Positions 8,178-18,584 of a stretch of DNA of 64,000 nt are shown piece after piece; position 1 is the stretch's first letter, and every line of letters starts with the position of its first letter. Location: NCBI GenBank assembly GCA_028714315.1, contig JAQTMN010000003.1, positions 1 to 64,000 of the forward strand, given 5' to 3'. Under the pieces are notes generated by a model. It made no database searches, was not told the origin of the DNA, and saw nothing but the letters and a program-made list of their open reading frames with translations. Made by a program: the position numbers and the translations under genes. This DNA is from Sulfuricella sp. (lineage in GTDB: Bacteria > Pseudomonadota > Gammaproteobacteria > Burkholderiales > Sulfuricellaceae).

Positions 8178-8969
8178 ATGCGCACCACCTTGAGCACTTT
8201 GCAGAAAATGGCCGGCGCCGGCGAGAAGATCGCGGTGCTGACCTGTTACGACGCCAGTTTCGCCTCCCTGCTGGAAAATGCCGGAGTGGACGTGCTGCTG
8301 GTGGGCGATTCCCTCGGCATGGTGCTGCAGGGCGAGGAAACCACCCTGCCGGTGAGCATGGACGACATGGTCTACCATACTCGCTGCGTGGCGCGCGGCG
8401 CGAAGCAGGCGTTCATCGTCGCCGACCTGCCGTTCGGCAGCTACCAGCAGAGCCCGCAACAGGCGCTGGCGAATGCCGCGCGGCTGATGGCGGCGGGGGC
8501 GCACATGGTCAAGCTGGAAGGCGGCGCGGCGATGGCCGAGACGGTGGCTTTCCTGGTGGAGCGCGGCATTCCGGTGTGCGGCCATGTCGGCCTGACGCCG
8601 CAGTCGGTCCACCAATTGGGCGGCTACCGGGTGCAGGGCAAGACCGACGAGGCGGCGCAGCGCCTGATGTGCGATGCCAAAGCGCTGCAACAGGCGGGTG
8701 CGGCCCTTTTGGTGCTGGAGGCGATCCCGGCCGCACTGGGGCGGCAGGTGACGGCCGAACTGGCGATTCCCACCATTGGCATCGGCGCCGGGCCGGGCTG
8801 TTCCGGCCAGGTGCTGGTGCTGTATGACCTGCTTGGCATCTACCCCGGCAAGCCGCCGAAATTCGCGCGTAATTTCCTCGACGGCGGCGGTAGCATCCAG
8901 GCGGCGGCGGTGCAATACGTGCGGGCGGTGAAAAGCGGAGAATTCCCCTCTGTTGAACATGGTTTTTAA
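8178..8969 (+). CDS. panB: 3-methyl-2-oxobutanoate hydroxymethyltransferase
   Basis: A 263-residue PanB. It converts alpha-ketoisovalerate and 5,10-methylene-THF to ketopantoate, the first committed pantothenate step. Visible motifs are [28 protein letters not shown] (Mg-binding Asp), [10 protein letters not shown] and [15 protein letters not shown]. Length is standard. The start is 3 nt after the kinase stop, suggesting one transcript. The other pantothenate genes panC and panD lie 1.2 kb downstream, separated by a chemoreceptor gene. Confidence 0.96.
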   Translation: MRTTLSTLQKMAGAGEKIAVLTCYDASFASLLENAGVDVLLVGDSLGMVLQGEETTLPVSMDDMVYHTRCVARGAKQAFIVADLPFGSYQQSPQQALANAARLMAAGAHMVKLEGGAAMAETVAFLVERGIPVCGHVGLTPQSVHQLGGYRVQGKTDEAAQRLMCDAKALQQAGAALLVLEAIPAALGRQVTAELAIPTIGIGAGPGCSGQVLVLYDLLGIYPGKPPKFARNFLDGGGSIQAAAVQYVRAVKSGEFPSVEHGF

Positions 8970-9067
8970 GGAAATTCCCGATTGACGGCGCCAGCCGCAT
9001 GCATATAGTGGAGGAATTTCCCATTGCGGCGTGATGGGTGACGGCGGCTATCTCAAGGAGGAACGCG

Positions 9068-11057
<1,990 letters not shown>

Positions 11058-11090
11058 TACGCCTCCCTTTGTTCCGAGCGGAGCGAGCTA

Positions 11091-11471
11091 ATGCAACGAC
11101 TGATGCTCAAATCCAAACTGCACCGCGTCACCGTCACCCATTCCGAGCTGCATTACGAAGGCTCGTGCGCGATCGACGAAACCCTGCTGGAAGCGGCCGA
11201 CATCCGCGAATACCAGCAGATCGACATCTACAACGTCACCAACGGCGAACGCTTCACCACCTACGCCATCCGCGCCGAGCGCAACTCCGGCACCATTTCC
11301 GTGAACGGCGCCGCCGCGCACAAGGCCAATCCGGGCGACCTCATCATCATCGCCACCTATGCCATGTACAACGAACTGGAGCTGCAAAAATTCCAGCCGG
11401 AGCTGGTGTACGTGGACGCCAATAACTGCATCGTGGACAAACGCCGCGAAATCCCCGTACAAGCTGCGTAA
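11091..11471 (+). CDS. panD: Aspartate 1-decarboxylase precursor
   Basis: A 126-residue pyruvoyl-dependent enzyme producing beta-alanine for PanC. The self-cleavage site is intact: [10 protein letters not shown] with Gly24-Ser25, where Ser25 becomes the pyruvoyl group. The [10 protein letters not shown] and [10 protein letters not shown] strands match the family double-psi barrel. Together with panB and panC in the same orientation it completes the branch to pantothenate, except ketopantoate reductase, which is not in the window. Confidence 0.96.
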   Translation: MQRLMLKSKLHRVTVTHSELHYEGSCAIDETLLEAADIREYQQIDIYNVTNGERFTTYAIRAERNSGTISVNGAAAHKANPGDLIIIATYAMYNELELQKFQPELVYVDANNCIVDKRREIPVQAA

Positions 11472-11550
11472 TCAGTTGTCAGTTGTCAGTTCGTAGTAGT
11501 GCGCGGCAAAGCCGCGCCGCTTTGTTTTTACTGATAACTGACAACTGAAC
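11472..11550. repeat. Inverted repeat family J between panD and the SEC-C protein gene
   Basis: The 83 bp between the convergent genes is an inverted repeat: ATCAGTTGTCAGTTGTCAGT at the left and ACTGATAACTGACAACTGA at the right, with GCGCGGC/GCCGCGC in the loop. A second copy lies at 57914-57997. It may serve as a bidirectional terminator. Confidence 0.75.
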
Positions 11551-11554
11551 TGCT

Positions 11555-12256
11555 TCAATGCAGCGTCTGTTCCTTGCCGCAGCACAGCTTGAATTTCTTG
11601 CCGCTGCCGCAGGGGCAGGGATCGTTGCGGCCGACCTTGGGCGACTCCCGCCTGATCGTGCCGGGCGCCGCGGTCTGGGCGCGCCAGAACTGGTAGATCG
11701 CGCCGATGGTGTCGGGAAAATCCTCTTCGGCCTGGGCCAGCGCCCTTTCTTCCTCTTTCGGTGAGAGCCACGGTTCCTTGTGCTTGAGCGCGTCTTCCTT
11801 GAGCATGCCGTTGAGCAAGAAGAACACTTCCATCTTCTCGCTCAAGTCGGTCATGTATTCGCCGGCCGCCTCGAACCAGTTCGACTCCCCCATCTGCGAG
11901 CCGTAGACATATCCCTCCGACCACGCGGCATAATCCAGCCGCTCCGGGTCTTCTTCCAGGCCGTAGAGAATCAGGTCGAATCCTTCGCCGCTGGCGAGCG
12001 ACGAGGCGATGCCGTTGTAGAACTTCATCAATAAATCGGCCGTTTCCCGCGCCTGCTCCTCTGATTCGTAGACCGGCGATTCGCCCAGCACGGCCGGCAG
12101 CCAGACGCTCGGCGAAATCGTGTCGGGGCCGCTGACCACCGCGCAAAGGAAGCCCTGCAGGAAATCCAGCGTCATCGCTTCGCCCTTGAAGGCGTCCGAA
12201 GCCAGCAGATCTTCGAGACGGTCGAGTTCCTGTTCGGTCATGGTCGGGGTTTGCAT
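11555..12256 (-). CDS. UPF0149/YecA-family protein with C-terminal SEC-C motif
   Basis: A 233-residue cytosolic protein. The N-terminal two thirds is an all-helical UPF0149 (YecA/YgfB) domain with the family hallmark [17 protein letters not shown]. The C-terminus is a SEC-C zinc motif, [22 protein letters not shown] motifs are also found at the end of SecA. YecA has been linked to ribosome and translocation-associated roles, but the function here is unproven. The next gene upstream on this strand is separated by a 163 bp region filled by repeats. Confidence 0.85.
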   Translation of the reverse strand: MQTPTMTEQELDRLEDLLASDAFKGEAMTLDFLQGFLCAVVSGPDTISPSVWLPAVLGESPVYESEEQARETADLLMKFYNGIASSLASGEGFDLILYGLEEDPERLDYAAWSEGYVYGSQMGESNWFEAAGEYMTDLSEKMEVFFLLNGMLKEDALKHKEPWLSPKEEERALAQAEEDFPDTIGAIYQFWRAQTAAPGTIRRESPKVGRNDPCPCGSGKKFKLCCGKEQTLH

Positions 12257-12285
12257 GGCGGGTTCCTTGTCGGATGGAGCAAATG

Positions 12286-12407
12286 TTAGCGTGAAACTCG
12301 CGAAACAGGATGCGCGGTCTGTGGGTCAGGCTTTAGCCTGACTGTACGGCTGAAGCCGTACCCACAGCAGACGCCGTTTCATGATTCGGGTGGCGATTCG
12401 CCATGAC
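12286..12407. repeat. Composite repeat (family D with an embedded family C hairpin pair)
   Basis: The outer module D reads TTAGCGTGAAACTCGCGAAA on the left and CGCCGTTTCATGATTCGGGT on the right. Inside it, at 12321-12366, is module C with two adjacent hairpins, GTCAGGCTTTAGCCTGAC and GTACGGCTGAAGCCGTAC. Module D occurs again at 34875-34967 without an intact C, and at 39178-39298 with C. No gene was seen here. Confidence 0.8.
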
Positions 12408-12419
12408 CGTTTGGTCGGG

Positions 12420-12686
12420 CTAAGCGCCGCTATCCAGGCCCTTCTTCAGCAGCTCGGCCACCACTTCGTTGAGGCTGGCCTGGCGTTCCTGGGCCAGCGC
12501 ATGCAGCTGCTTCACCAGATCGCCGTTGAGCTTGACCGCGAACGGCACCAGGCCGAGCGCCTGATCGAGCTTGCGCTGCCCACGCCGGTCGATGGTGGCT
12601 TCCTTGCCGAAGCGCCCGGCCGCGCCGGTATTGATTTTGCTGTTGATTTTCAGGCCGAGGTTTTTTTCCAGATCGGTGCGTTTCAC
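12420..12686 (-). CDS. Small conserved-type hypothetical protein, RHH-like C-terminus
   Basis: An 88-residue protein with a GTG start preceded by AAGGAAAA. The basic N-terminal half contains KNLGLKINSKINTGAAGRFG. The C-terminal half (FAVKLNGDLVKQLHALAQERQASLNEVVAELLKKGL) resembles a ribbon-helix-helix strand-helix-helix unit. That suggests a small DNA-binding or antitoxin-like protein, but no partner toxin was found beside it. I do not recognise the family with certainty. Confidence 0.6.
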   Translation of the reverse strand: MKRTDLEKNLGLKINSKINTGAAGRFGKEATIDRRGQRKLDQALGLVPFAVKLNGDLVKQLHALAQERQASLNEVVAELLKKGLDSGA

Positions 12687-12819
12687 GGTTGTATTTTCCT
12701 TGTCGAATCGGGCTATTATATGTCACCGCGTCCATCCGATCGACGAAACATTCCCGCGCTGTTCCTACCGCGCGGTCAACGTCCGGGAACGGCGCTGCGG
12801 CGGGTGTTTCTGAACTCGA

Positions 12820-13200
12820 TCAGGACGGCTGGAGGGCGACTTCAGGCGCGCCGCTTCCCGCCGTGTGCCGTTCGATGAAGCTGTCGAGGAAGCGGCGCAA
12901 AAAACCTTCGGTCTGCGAGCTGAAAAAGCGGTCGATTTCCACCCCGCGGCTGTAGGCGATCACCGTCGGAAAGCCGCGCACGCCGTGGCGGCCGGCGATG
13001 CGCATGTTCTCGTCGGCATCCACCTTGGCCAGCACGAAGGCGCCGTCGTATTCCCTGACCAGCTTTTCCAGCAGCGGCCCCAGCACCCGGCACGGCGAGC
13101 ACCATTCCGCGCCGATATCCATCAGCACCGGCACGTCGTGCGAGCGTGCCACCACGAGTTGTTCAAAATCGGCTTCTTCGACGTCGTAGGAGAGGTTCAT
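12820..13200 (-). CDS. Thioredoxin-domain protein (WCSPC active site)
   Basis: A 126-residue cytosolic thioredoxin-fold protein. The active site is AEWCSPCRVLGP, with Ser-Pro between the cysteines rather than thioredoxin's Gly-Pro. The remaining fold is well kept: VLAKVDADEN, HGVRGFPTVIAYSRG (cis-Pro loop) and a C-terminal helix. The ATG at 13200 is preferred over the TTG at 13212. No signal peptide is visible. Substrates are unknown; it may reduce thiols or act as a thioredoxin-like chaperone. Confidence 0.82.
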   Translation of the reverse strand: MNLSYDVEEADFEQLVVARSHDVPVLMDIGAEWCSPCRVLGPLLEKLVREYDGAFVLAKVDADENMRIAGRHGVRGFPTVIAYSRGVEIDRFFSSQTEGFLRRFLDSFIERHTAGSGAPEVALQPS

Positions 13201-13301
13201 GGTGTTGGGCAATCCGAATAAATAACTTGCAGTTTAAACAAGCCATTCATTCCGCGACACTGCCCAAATGGGCTACGGCGCCAAACGACGGATAAAGTTG
13301 G

Positions 13302-13694
13302 TCGCGAAAAGGCACAAAAAGCACAAAAAGGTTTCTCCCTTCTCCCGCAGGCGGGATAACCATCGACTTGGCTGGCGTAGTAGTTTGCCAGCCTAGTCGA
13401 ATGGCTAGTAGTTCCATCAGAAGGGCCGGGGATGAGGGTGTTTGCGTCTTTGCAGGCATTAACCAAGCGCAAAGTCCCTCACCCCAACCCCTCTCCCTGC
13501 ACCCGCACGGAGTGGCAGCAAGCTGCACTCCGACTTTCTATCGACTAAAGTCGATGAAAGATCGTATGTCCCCGCCGGGTTCCCGCTGCTGCGCAGCGAC
13601 CACGGCGAGACGGGCGAGGGGCTATCGCGGGGTGTTCGAGTTTGGTCAGGGCAGGCTTTTTTTTTGTGTTTTTTGTGCCTTTTCGCGGCCAAGA
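13302..13694. repeat. Nested repeat: family A arms enclosing family B hairpins
   Basis: Outer arms CGCGAAAAGGCACAAAAAGC (left) and TTTTTGTGCCTTTTCGCGGCC (right) form family A. Between them lies a family B element: TTCTCCCGCAGGCGG, then a 60 bp insert (ATAACCATCGACTTGGCTGG through GTAGTTCCATCAG), then AAGGGCCGGGGATGAGG, then ACCCCAACCCCTCTCC with another hairpin-rich insert. The same nested architecture recurs at 32063-32422. This explains the roughly 500 bp gap between the thioredoxin-like and SCO genes, where no gene is supported. Confidence 0.85.
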
Positions 13695-13702
13695 TTTTGG
13701 GC

Positions 13703-14311
13703 TCACCGTGTTCGGCGACCGCCCGTATCCTCGCTCATCAGCGCCTGAATCCGCGCCGCAATCTCCTGCGGCGGCGTGGCATAGGCGAACTTGACGAGAA
13801 AGCGCCCGTCCGGCCCCAGCAGGTACATGCCCGCCGAATGGTCGACCGAATACTGGTCCTTTGCCGCGCCGGGTTCCCAGTGCTTCTCGTAGCGCACCTT
13901 GAAGTGGTCGGCCACGCGGCGCACCAGGTCGGGCGAGCCGGTGAGGCCGACGATGCGCGGGTCGAAGAATTTGGTGTAGCGGTTCAGCGCCTCGGGCGTG
14001 TCGCGCTCCGGGTCCACGGTGACGAACAGCGGCTGCAGGCGGCTGGCCTGGCTGCCCAGCTTCTGCATCACCAGCGACACTTCCGCCAGCGTGGTCGGGC
14101 AGATGTCCGGGCAAAAGGTGTAGCCGAACGCGATCAGCTGGAATCGGCCGGGGAAATCCTGGTCGGAAACCGCCTGTCCGTGCGTGTCCATCAGCAGGTA
14201 GCGGGGAACGATCCCGGTTTCGGTTTGCTCGTCAGGGGCGGCATCGGCCCCTGCGGCGGGCGCGCCCAGCAGGATGGCGCAGCAGGCGATAACGCGCAGC
14301 CGTTTGATCAT
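13703..14311 (-). CDS. SCO1/SenC family copper chaperone
   Basis: A 202-residue SCO1/SenC protein. An N-terminal hydrophobic signal or anchor (ACCAILLGAPAAGADA) precedes a thioredoxin-like domain with the copper-binding FCPDICPTT motif and the distal ligand in VDHSAGMYLLGPDG. The family delivers copper to the CuA centre of cytochrome oxidase subunit II, or acts as a thiol reductase, in the periplasm. It is remote from the oxidase operon, which has its own SCO gene (47842). The small exported protein at 14319 is directly upstream with a 7 nt gap, suggesting an operon. Confidence 0.9.
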   Translation of the reverse strand: MIKRLRVIACCAILLGAPAAGADAAPDEQTETGIVPRYLLMDTHGQAVSDQDFPGRFQLIAFGYTFCPDICPTTLAEVSLVMQKLGSQASRLQPLFVTVDPERDTPEALNRYTKFFDPRIVGLTGSPDLVRRVADHFKVRYEKHWEPGAAKDQYSVDHSAGMYLLGPDGRFLVKFAYATPPQEIAARIQALMSEDTGGRRTR

Positions 14312-14318
14312 GTGGCGC

Positions 14319-14666
14319 CTACTTTACGGCGCCGGCCGGAAGCGCGGCTTGCAAAAGCCCGACCAGTTCCTCGACTTTGCCGTTGAGCGTGGGGCCGTCG
14401 GGGCAGGCGGTCGGTTCCAGTTTGGATTGGGCAAGGAAGGATTCGTTGGTGGCTTCCTCGAAAATCGCGCCATAGCGCCGCGACTTGGGTGCGCGCTCGA
14501 TCATTTCCTTTTTGATGCGGGCGGCGGTTTCTCCAAAGGAACAGGCCAGCGCCTGGCCGTTGAGGCGGCCCAGATCGCGGATTTCCGCCAGTCCGGCATC
14601 GGCGGCGGGCGCGGCAAGGGCTGGAAGCGCGCCCAAGGCGCATAGCAGGGGAATAAAACGCTTCAT
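14319..14666 (-). CDS. Small exported hypothetical protein
   Basis: A 115-residue protein with a clear signal peptide (MKRFIPLLCALGALPALAAP, cleavage near residue 18). The mature part is helical with two cysteines (LACSFGE and PTACPDG) that could form a disulfide. No known domain was recognised. It lies 7 nt upstream of the SCO1-like gene in the same orientation, so a periplasmic role alongside that copper chaperone is plausible but unproven. Confidence 0.7.
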   Translation of the reverse strand: MKRFIPLLCALGALPALAAPAADAGLAEIRDLGRLNGQALACSFGETAARIKKEMIERAPKSRRYGAIFEEATNESFLAQSKLEPTACPDGPTLNGKVEELVGLLQAALPAGAVK

Positions 14667-14731
14667 AATTTACGGCTCCCGAGGTTTGTCGATGGCGATA
14701 GTCTACCGGATTGCAGGCCGAATATAGAGGC

Positions 14732-15793
14732 CTATTTCAGCAGTTTCCTGATCGCTCCCCCGATGCCTTGCGCGGCGTTGCCGATGCCGCGTGAAAGTCC
14801 CTCGATATCGATGCCCAGGCTTTGCGCCAGGGAAGCGCCGAGGCGCTTGGCGAGGCTTTCGTTGAGGGAGAACCTGGGGTCGTTGATGTCGCCTTCCAGC
14901 GTGAATTGGATCGTGATCTGGTCCTGGTGGTTTTGGAGGGCGCTCACCACGGCCTGGCGCGGCATGCCCATGAAGCCGCTGCCGCTGGAGAGTTCCAGAT
15001 GGCTGAGCGTCAACTTGCCCGGCGCCCGCAGCCGGTTGTCGTGCACGGCGGATTTCAGGTCGAGGTCGAGCGTACCCCGCTTCACGCCGGTTTCCGCCGT
15101 CTTGATGAGGTAAGGCTGAAGCGCGATCAGGTCCACGCCCCGCAGCCTGATATCGATTTCGGAATCCCGGCTGGCGAGCTCGATCCAGCCCTGTGTGAGC
15201 ACGCTGCCGTCCTGCCGCACCCCCTTGACGACGCCTTCCAGCTTGAGCCGGGTCTTGCTTTTGAGGTCGGGCAGATTGAGGTCGTCCAGGGTGGCGTTAA
15301 TTTGCTCCAGCCGCAGCTTATGCGGCGCCTGGCGGATGGATGCGTCGTAAAACTCGATGGCGCAAGGCTTCAGCTCGACGGTGCCGATGGCGATGGACGG
15401 CGGCGGGGTGCTCGATTCGGCCGGTTTGCCGAGCAGGCTGGGCAGCACCCGCAGGCGGCCATCGCGGGTGCGCAGGAGAGAGAGGTAGCCGTCCTCCACC
15501 GCGATGCGCTTGATCCTGACCTGGGCGGACAGCAGCCCGCGCAAATCCGGTTCGATGACGATGCGCCTGGCGCGCAGCGTATCTTCCGCCGGCCAGTCCT
15601 TCGGCGCATGAATCCGGACGTTGCGCACTTCGATGGTGGACCAGCCGACCACGATCTCGCCCACTTCGCTTTCCGCACCCAAGGCATGCTCCACCTGGCC
15701 CTTGAGGGCCTTGACGGCGTAGGGAAATGCCAGCATGGCCGCCGCGGCCAGCATGATGACCATTGCCAGCAGGATCAGGGCCAGCCGTTTCAT
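14732..15793 (-). CDS. AsmA-like / DUF748-type membrane-anchored protein
   Basis: A 353-residue protein with one N-terminal membrane anchor (LALILLAMVIMLAAAAMLAF). A long beta-rich periplasmic domain follows, with repeated strands of the AsmA/DUF748 type: VRNVRIHAPKDWPAEDTLRA, GTVELKPCAIEFYDASI, GTLDLDLKSAVHDNRL. Such proteins are inner-membrane anchored and have been connected to envelope lipid transport or assembly. The ATG at 15793 (MKRLAL) is chosen; the track start at 15949 adds an unlikely leader. The last segment is glycine/alanine-rich (GIGNAAQGIGGAIRKLLK). Confidence 0.75.
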   Translation of the reverse strand: MKRLALILLAMVIMLAAAAMLAFPYAVKALKGQVEHALGAESEVGEIVVGWSTIEVRNVRIHAPKDWPAEDTLRARRIVIEPDLRGLLSAQVRIKRIAVEDGYLSLLRTRDGRLRVLPSLLGKPAESSTPPPSIAIGTVELKPCAIEFYDASIRQAPHKLRLEQINATLDDLNLPDLKSKTRLKLEGVVKGVRQDGSVLTQGWIELASRDSEIDIRLRGVDLIALQPYLIKTAETGVKRGTLDLDLKSAVHDNRLRAPGKLTLSHLELSSGSGFMGMPRQAVVSALQNHQDQITIQFTLEGDINDPRFSLNESLAKRLGASLAQSLGIDIEGLSRGIGNAAQGIGGAIRKLLK

Positions 15794-15967
15794 TTGTGGC
15801 TCGTCATGGTAAGGGTAATCGCCGATGGGCAGTGCGAGAGCGCAAAGTGTAGCGCATCGCGCCGGATCTGCGAAGTTGCGATCAATGAGGCCGGGAGCGG
15901 CCTTGAAAGCGGCGGGGCGGGCGCTATGCTGAAAAATATCGCCGTTCAACCCATAGAGGAGATTCCC

Positions 15968-16453
15968 ATGAAAACCGCACGTATTTTTTCCACCGTCGCC
16001 CTGTCCGCCGCCCTGACCCTGGGTGCGGCGCTATCGCCCGCTATCGCCGACGACGATCCCAGTCCTCGGGGCCAAGGCATGATGATGGGGGGAATGGGAG
16101 GCGGTGGCATGATGGGCCAGGAAATGATGGGGGGCATGATGGGCCCCGGCATGATGGGGCTGGACTTGACCGACGAGCAGCGCGCCAGGATCGAACGAAT
16201 TACCTACGAGGCCCATAAAAAGCACCTGGAACTGATGTCCGCGATGCTGGAGGAATCCCATAAGCTGCAGGAAACCATGGCGGCAAAGAAACCCGACCCG
16301 GCCACGGTGGGCAACGCCACCCTCCGGGTGCACGACCTCAAGCGGCAGACGAAGGAGCTTCACGCCGATACCCACAAGCGCATCGAAGCGCTGCTGACCA
16401 AGGAGCAGCGCGAAAAACTCGAACATGCCGGACACGGCTGCATGATGAAGTGA
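15968..16453 (+). CDS. Spy/CpxP-like periplasmic protein, Met/Gly-rich
   Basis: A 161-residue exported protein. The signal peptide (MKTARIFSTVALSAALTLGA) is followed by a striking Met/Gly-rich stretch with repeated GGMMG/MMGG units (about residues 38-60), then a helical LDLTDEQRARIERI...LTKEQREKLEH region typical of the Spy/CpxP/ZraP heavy-metal-associated family. A terminal GHGCMMK adds more potential metal ligands. It probably acts as a periplasmic chaperone or metal (copper, zinc, silver) buffer. It is divergent from the DUF748-like gene. Confidence 0.8.
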   Translation: MKTARIFSTVALSAALTLGAALSPAIADDDPSPRGQGMMMGGMGGGGMMGQEMMGGMMGPGMMGLDLTDEQRARIERITYEAHKKHLELMSAMLEESHKLQETMAAKKPDPATVGNATLRVHDLKRQTKELHADTHKRIEALLTKEQREKLEHAGHGCMMK

Positions 16454-16491
16454 GGCCGGAGGTTTCGGTTTCCCGCGGCCAGCGGTGACTG

Positions 16492-16833
16492 CTACTCCAC
16501 CAGCGCAACCGCGGCCGCCGCGCTGGATTTATCGATGTCCAGCCGCACTTCGCAGTACTCGTCGTTTTCGCCGATGGGGGTAGGGTCGTCCGCGCAACTG
16601 CAACCGGCGATCACCCCTTTGTAGAAAATCCCGGCTTTCACGCGGATGGCGTCTTCCGTTTCTGCGACGCCGAGCACCACCACCGTGACCGGCGCATCGA
16701 CCACATAGGCGCTGCCCGACAACCCTTGCTGCAGCGGCAGCTGGTCGATGCCCAGCCGCGCGACTTCCTGCTTGAGGACGGCCTCGAAATTGGGCGTTCC
16801 CCAGGCGCGCAAGGATTTGTCGAGTCGGATCAT
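16492..16833 (-). CDS. Conserved-type hypothetical protein with cysteine pair
   Basis: A 113-residue protein starting MIRLDKSLRAWGT. It contains a beta-rich central segment (AYVVDAPVTVVVLGV) and a CSCADDP motif, with further acidic residues towards the end. No family was recognised. The track adds MRFAYCTLQKGRGYA upstream, but that peptide comes from a copy of repeat family H, so the start at 16833 is preferred. It is convergent with the Spy-like gene. Confidence 0.55.
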   Translation of the reverse strand: MIRLDKSLRAWGTPNFEAVLKQEVARLGIDQLPLQQGLSGSAYVVDAPVTVVVLGVAETEDAIRVKAGIFYKGVIAGCSCADDPTPIGENDEYCEVRLDIDKSSAAAAVALVE

Positions 16834-16855
16834 GGCGTAACCTCGGCCTTTCTGT

Positions 16856-16884
16856 AGGGTGCAATAAGCGAAGCGCATTGCACC
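16856..16884. repeat. Inverted repeat family H
   Basis: A short palindromic unit, AGGGTGCAATAAGCGAAGCG then CATTGCACC, matching the repeat at 7431-7504. It lies in the gap upstream of the hypothetical gene and downstream of pepD. Confidence 0.7.
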
Positions 16885-16905
16885 GGATGACTGATGCGCA
16901 GTGGA

Positions 16906-18471
16906 TTATGCCGGTTTCGCGAGCGCCTGCAACACCGCCTTGAGCAGCCGCCAGCAGCGTTCCACCGAGGCGATTTCGACGCGCTCGCCGGGCGCATGCG
17001 CGCCGCGGATGTCCGGGCCGAAGGATATCATGTCCAGATGCGGATGGCTGGCGGCAAGCAGGCCGCATTCCAGCCCGGCATGGATTACCTGCAATCCGGC
17101 CGGCTGGCCGAACTCCCGTGTATACACATGTTGGCACAAGGCCAGGAGAGGCGAGTCCGGATTCGGCGTCCAGCCGGGGTAAGCGCCTGCTTTCGAGGCG
17201 CGCAGGCCGTGGCTTTCGGCGTGATCGACCAGCGCGTCGGCCAGCGCATCCGCGCGGCCATCGTGCAGCGAACGCACCTTGAAGGTGGCGCGGAATTCAC
17301 CTTGTTCGAGGGCAACCACGCCGAGATTATCGGAAGTATCGACCACGCCCGGAAAATTCTCGCTCATGCGCGCCACACCGTTGGCCGCGCTGTTGAGGAA
17401 GGTGAGCAGGCGATCCTGCTCTGCTTTGTTGATGGCCTTCTCCGTAATTTCGTTCCCTCCCTCCTCGGAGGAGAGGGCCGTAATTTCGTTCCCTCTCCCC
17501 TCCGGGGAGAGGGCTAGGGAGAGGGGAAGATCATCCGCACCCGGATGAAGACGTTCCTGCCGAACCGCCAAGTTTACCTTCGCATCCGCCCCCGCAAACC
17601 GCGACTGCCATACCGCATGTTTCTCCCGCACCCATGCCTCTATCCGGGCGCCATCGGCGGCGGGCAGCGCCAACACCGCGAACGCTTCGCGCGGAATGGC
17701 ATTGCGCGCCGTGCCGCCGGCAAGCGCAATCAGGCGCGGATCGGCAATCTCGGCCAGCCCGTCCAGCGCCTCCGCCAGCAGCTTGATCGCATTGCCGCGC
17801 CCGAGATGGATATCGATGCCGGAATGCCCGCCTTTCAGCCCGGCCACTTCCAGCCGCCACACAGCATAACCCGGCGGGACGGCTTCCGGCGGACAGGCAT
17901 GGCGCACCTCCACGTCCACCCCGCCGGCGCAGCCGAGATAGAAATGGCCCCATTCTTCGGTGTCCAGGTTGATCAGGGTTTTGCCTTGCAGCGTGCCCGG
18001 CGCCAGCCCGCGTGCCCCGTCCATGCCGGATTCCTCATTGACCGTGAGCAGCACTTCCAGCGCCGGATGATTCAGGTCCGGTTCCTCCAGCGCCGCCAGC
18101 GCCAGCGCCACCCCGATACCGTTGTCCGCGCCCAGCGTGGTGTTCTCCGCCACCACCCAGCCGTCGCGCACCACCGCGTTAATTGGGTCGCGCTCGAAAT
18201 CGTGCTGGGTGCCGGTGTTGGCCTGGCACACCATGTCGAGATGGCCTTGCAGGATCACGCCCGGCATTCCTTCGCAGCCGGGGCTGGCGGGCTTTGTGAG
18301 GATCAGGTTGCCGGCGGCATCGACGGTGGATGCGATGTGGTGACTCTTCGCCCAATCGATCAGGTGCCGGCGCATGGTGGCTTCGTGCAGCGAGGCGCGC
18401 GGGATGGCGCACAGCGTGGCGAAGTGGGACCAGACGGAGCGAGGGGGCAAGTTTTTCAAATCGTTACTCAA
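16906..18471 (-). CDS. pepD: Cytosol non-specific (aminoacyl-histidine) dipeptidase, with repeat-encoded insert
   Basis: A 521-residue M20-family metallodipeptidase, hydrolysing Xaa-His and other dipeptides in the cytosol. Zinc-site motifs are intact: QGHLDMVCQ (His77, Asp79), TLGADNGIG (Asp116), NEESGMDG (Glu146, Glu147), NLDTEEWGH (Asp170) and a C-terminal SFGPDIRGAHAPGE. It is about 35 residues longer than typical PepD. The excess maps to residues 312-346 (PLSLALSPEGRGNEI... and a second GGNEI copy), which is a tandem family B hairpin translated in frame. The insert falls between recognisable segments, so the enzyme may still work. Confidence 0.9.
   Translation of the reverse strand: MSNDLKNLPPRSVWSHFATLCAIPRASLHEATMRRHLIDWAKSHHIASTVDAAGNLILTKPASPGCEGMPGVILQGHLDMVCQANTGTQHDFERDPINAVVRDGWVVAENTTLGADNGIGVALALAALEEPDLNHPALEVLLTVNEESGMDGARGLAPGTLQGKTLINLDTEEWGHFYLGCAGGVDVEVRHACPPEAVPPGYAVWRLEVAGLKGGHSGIDIHLGRGNAIKLLAEALDGLAEIADPRLIALAGGTARNAIPREAFAVLALPAADGARIEAWVREKHAVWQSRFAGADAKVNLAVRQERLHPGADDLPLSLALSPEGRGNEITALSSEEGGNEITEKAINKAEQDRLLTFLNSAANGVARMSENFPGVVDTSDNLGVVALEQGEFRATFKVRSLHDGRADALADALVDHAESHGLRASKAGAYPGWTPNPDSPLLALCQHVYTREFGQPAGLQVIHAGLECGLLAASHPHLDMISFGPDIRGAHAPGERVEIASVERCWRLLKAVLQALAKPA
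17441..17531. repeat. Family B repeat inside pepD
   Basis: Two tandem hairpins (CCCTCTCCCCTCCGGGGAGA and CCTCCCTCCTCGGAGGAGAG), each followed by the same GGCCGTAATTTCG-type flank, are embedded in the pepD reading frame. They encode the extra loop at residues 312-346. Confidence 0.85.
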
Positions 18472-18584
18472 TTACTATTTCGGAACCCGCGATTTTTTAT
18501 CATTTTACAAGCCACCGCAAGCCGCCGGCCCCGCTTGGCAAGCGGAAGCTTGATTGATGTAGGCCAATGAACTACACTTGAGTC

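Noticed and set aside
14822-16453. A 543-codon plus-strand ORF ending as the Spy-like protein
   Set aside because: The first 380 codons are antisense to the DUF748-like gene. The genuine start is the ATG at 15968 with a signal peptide.
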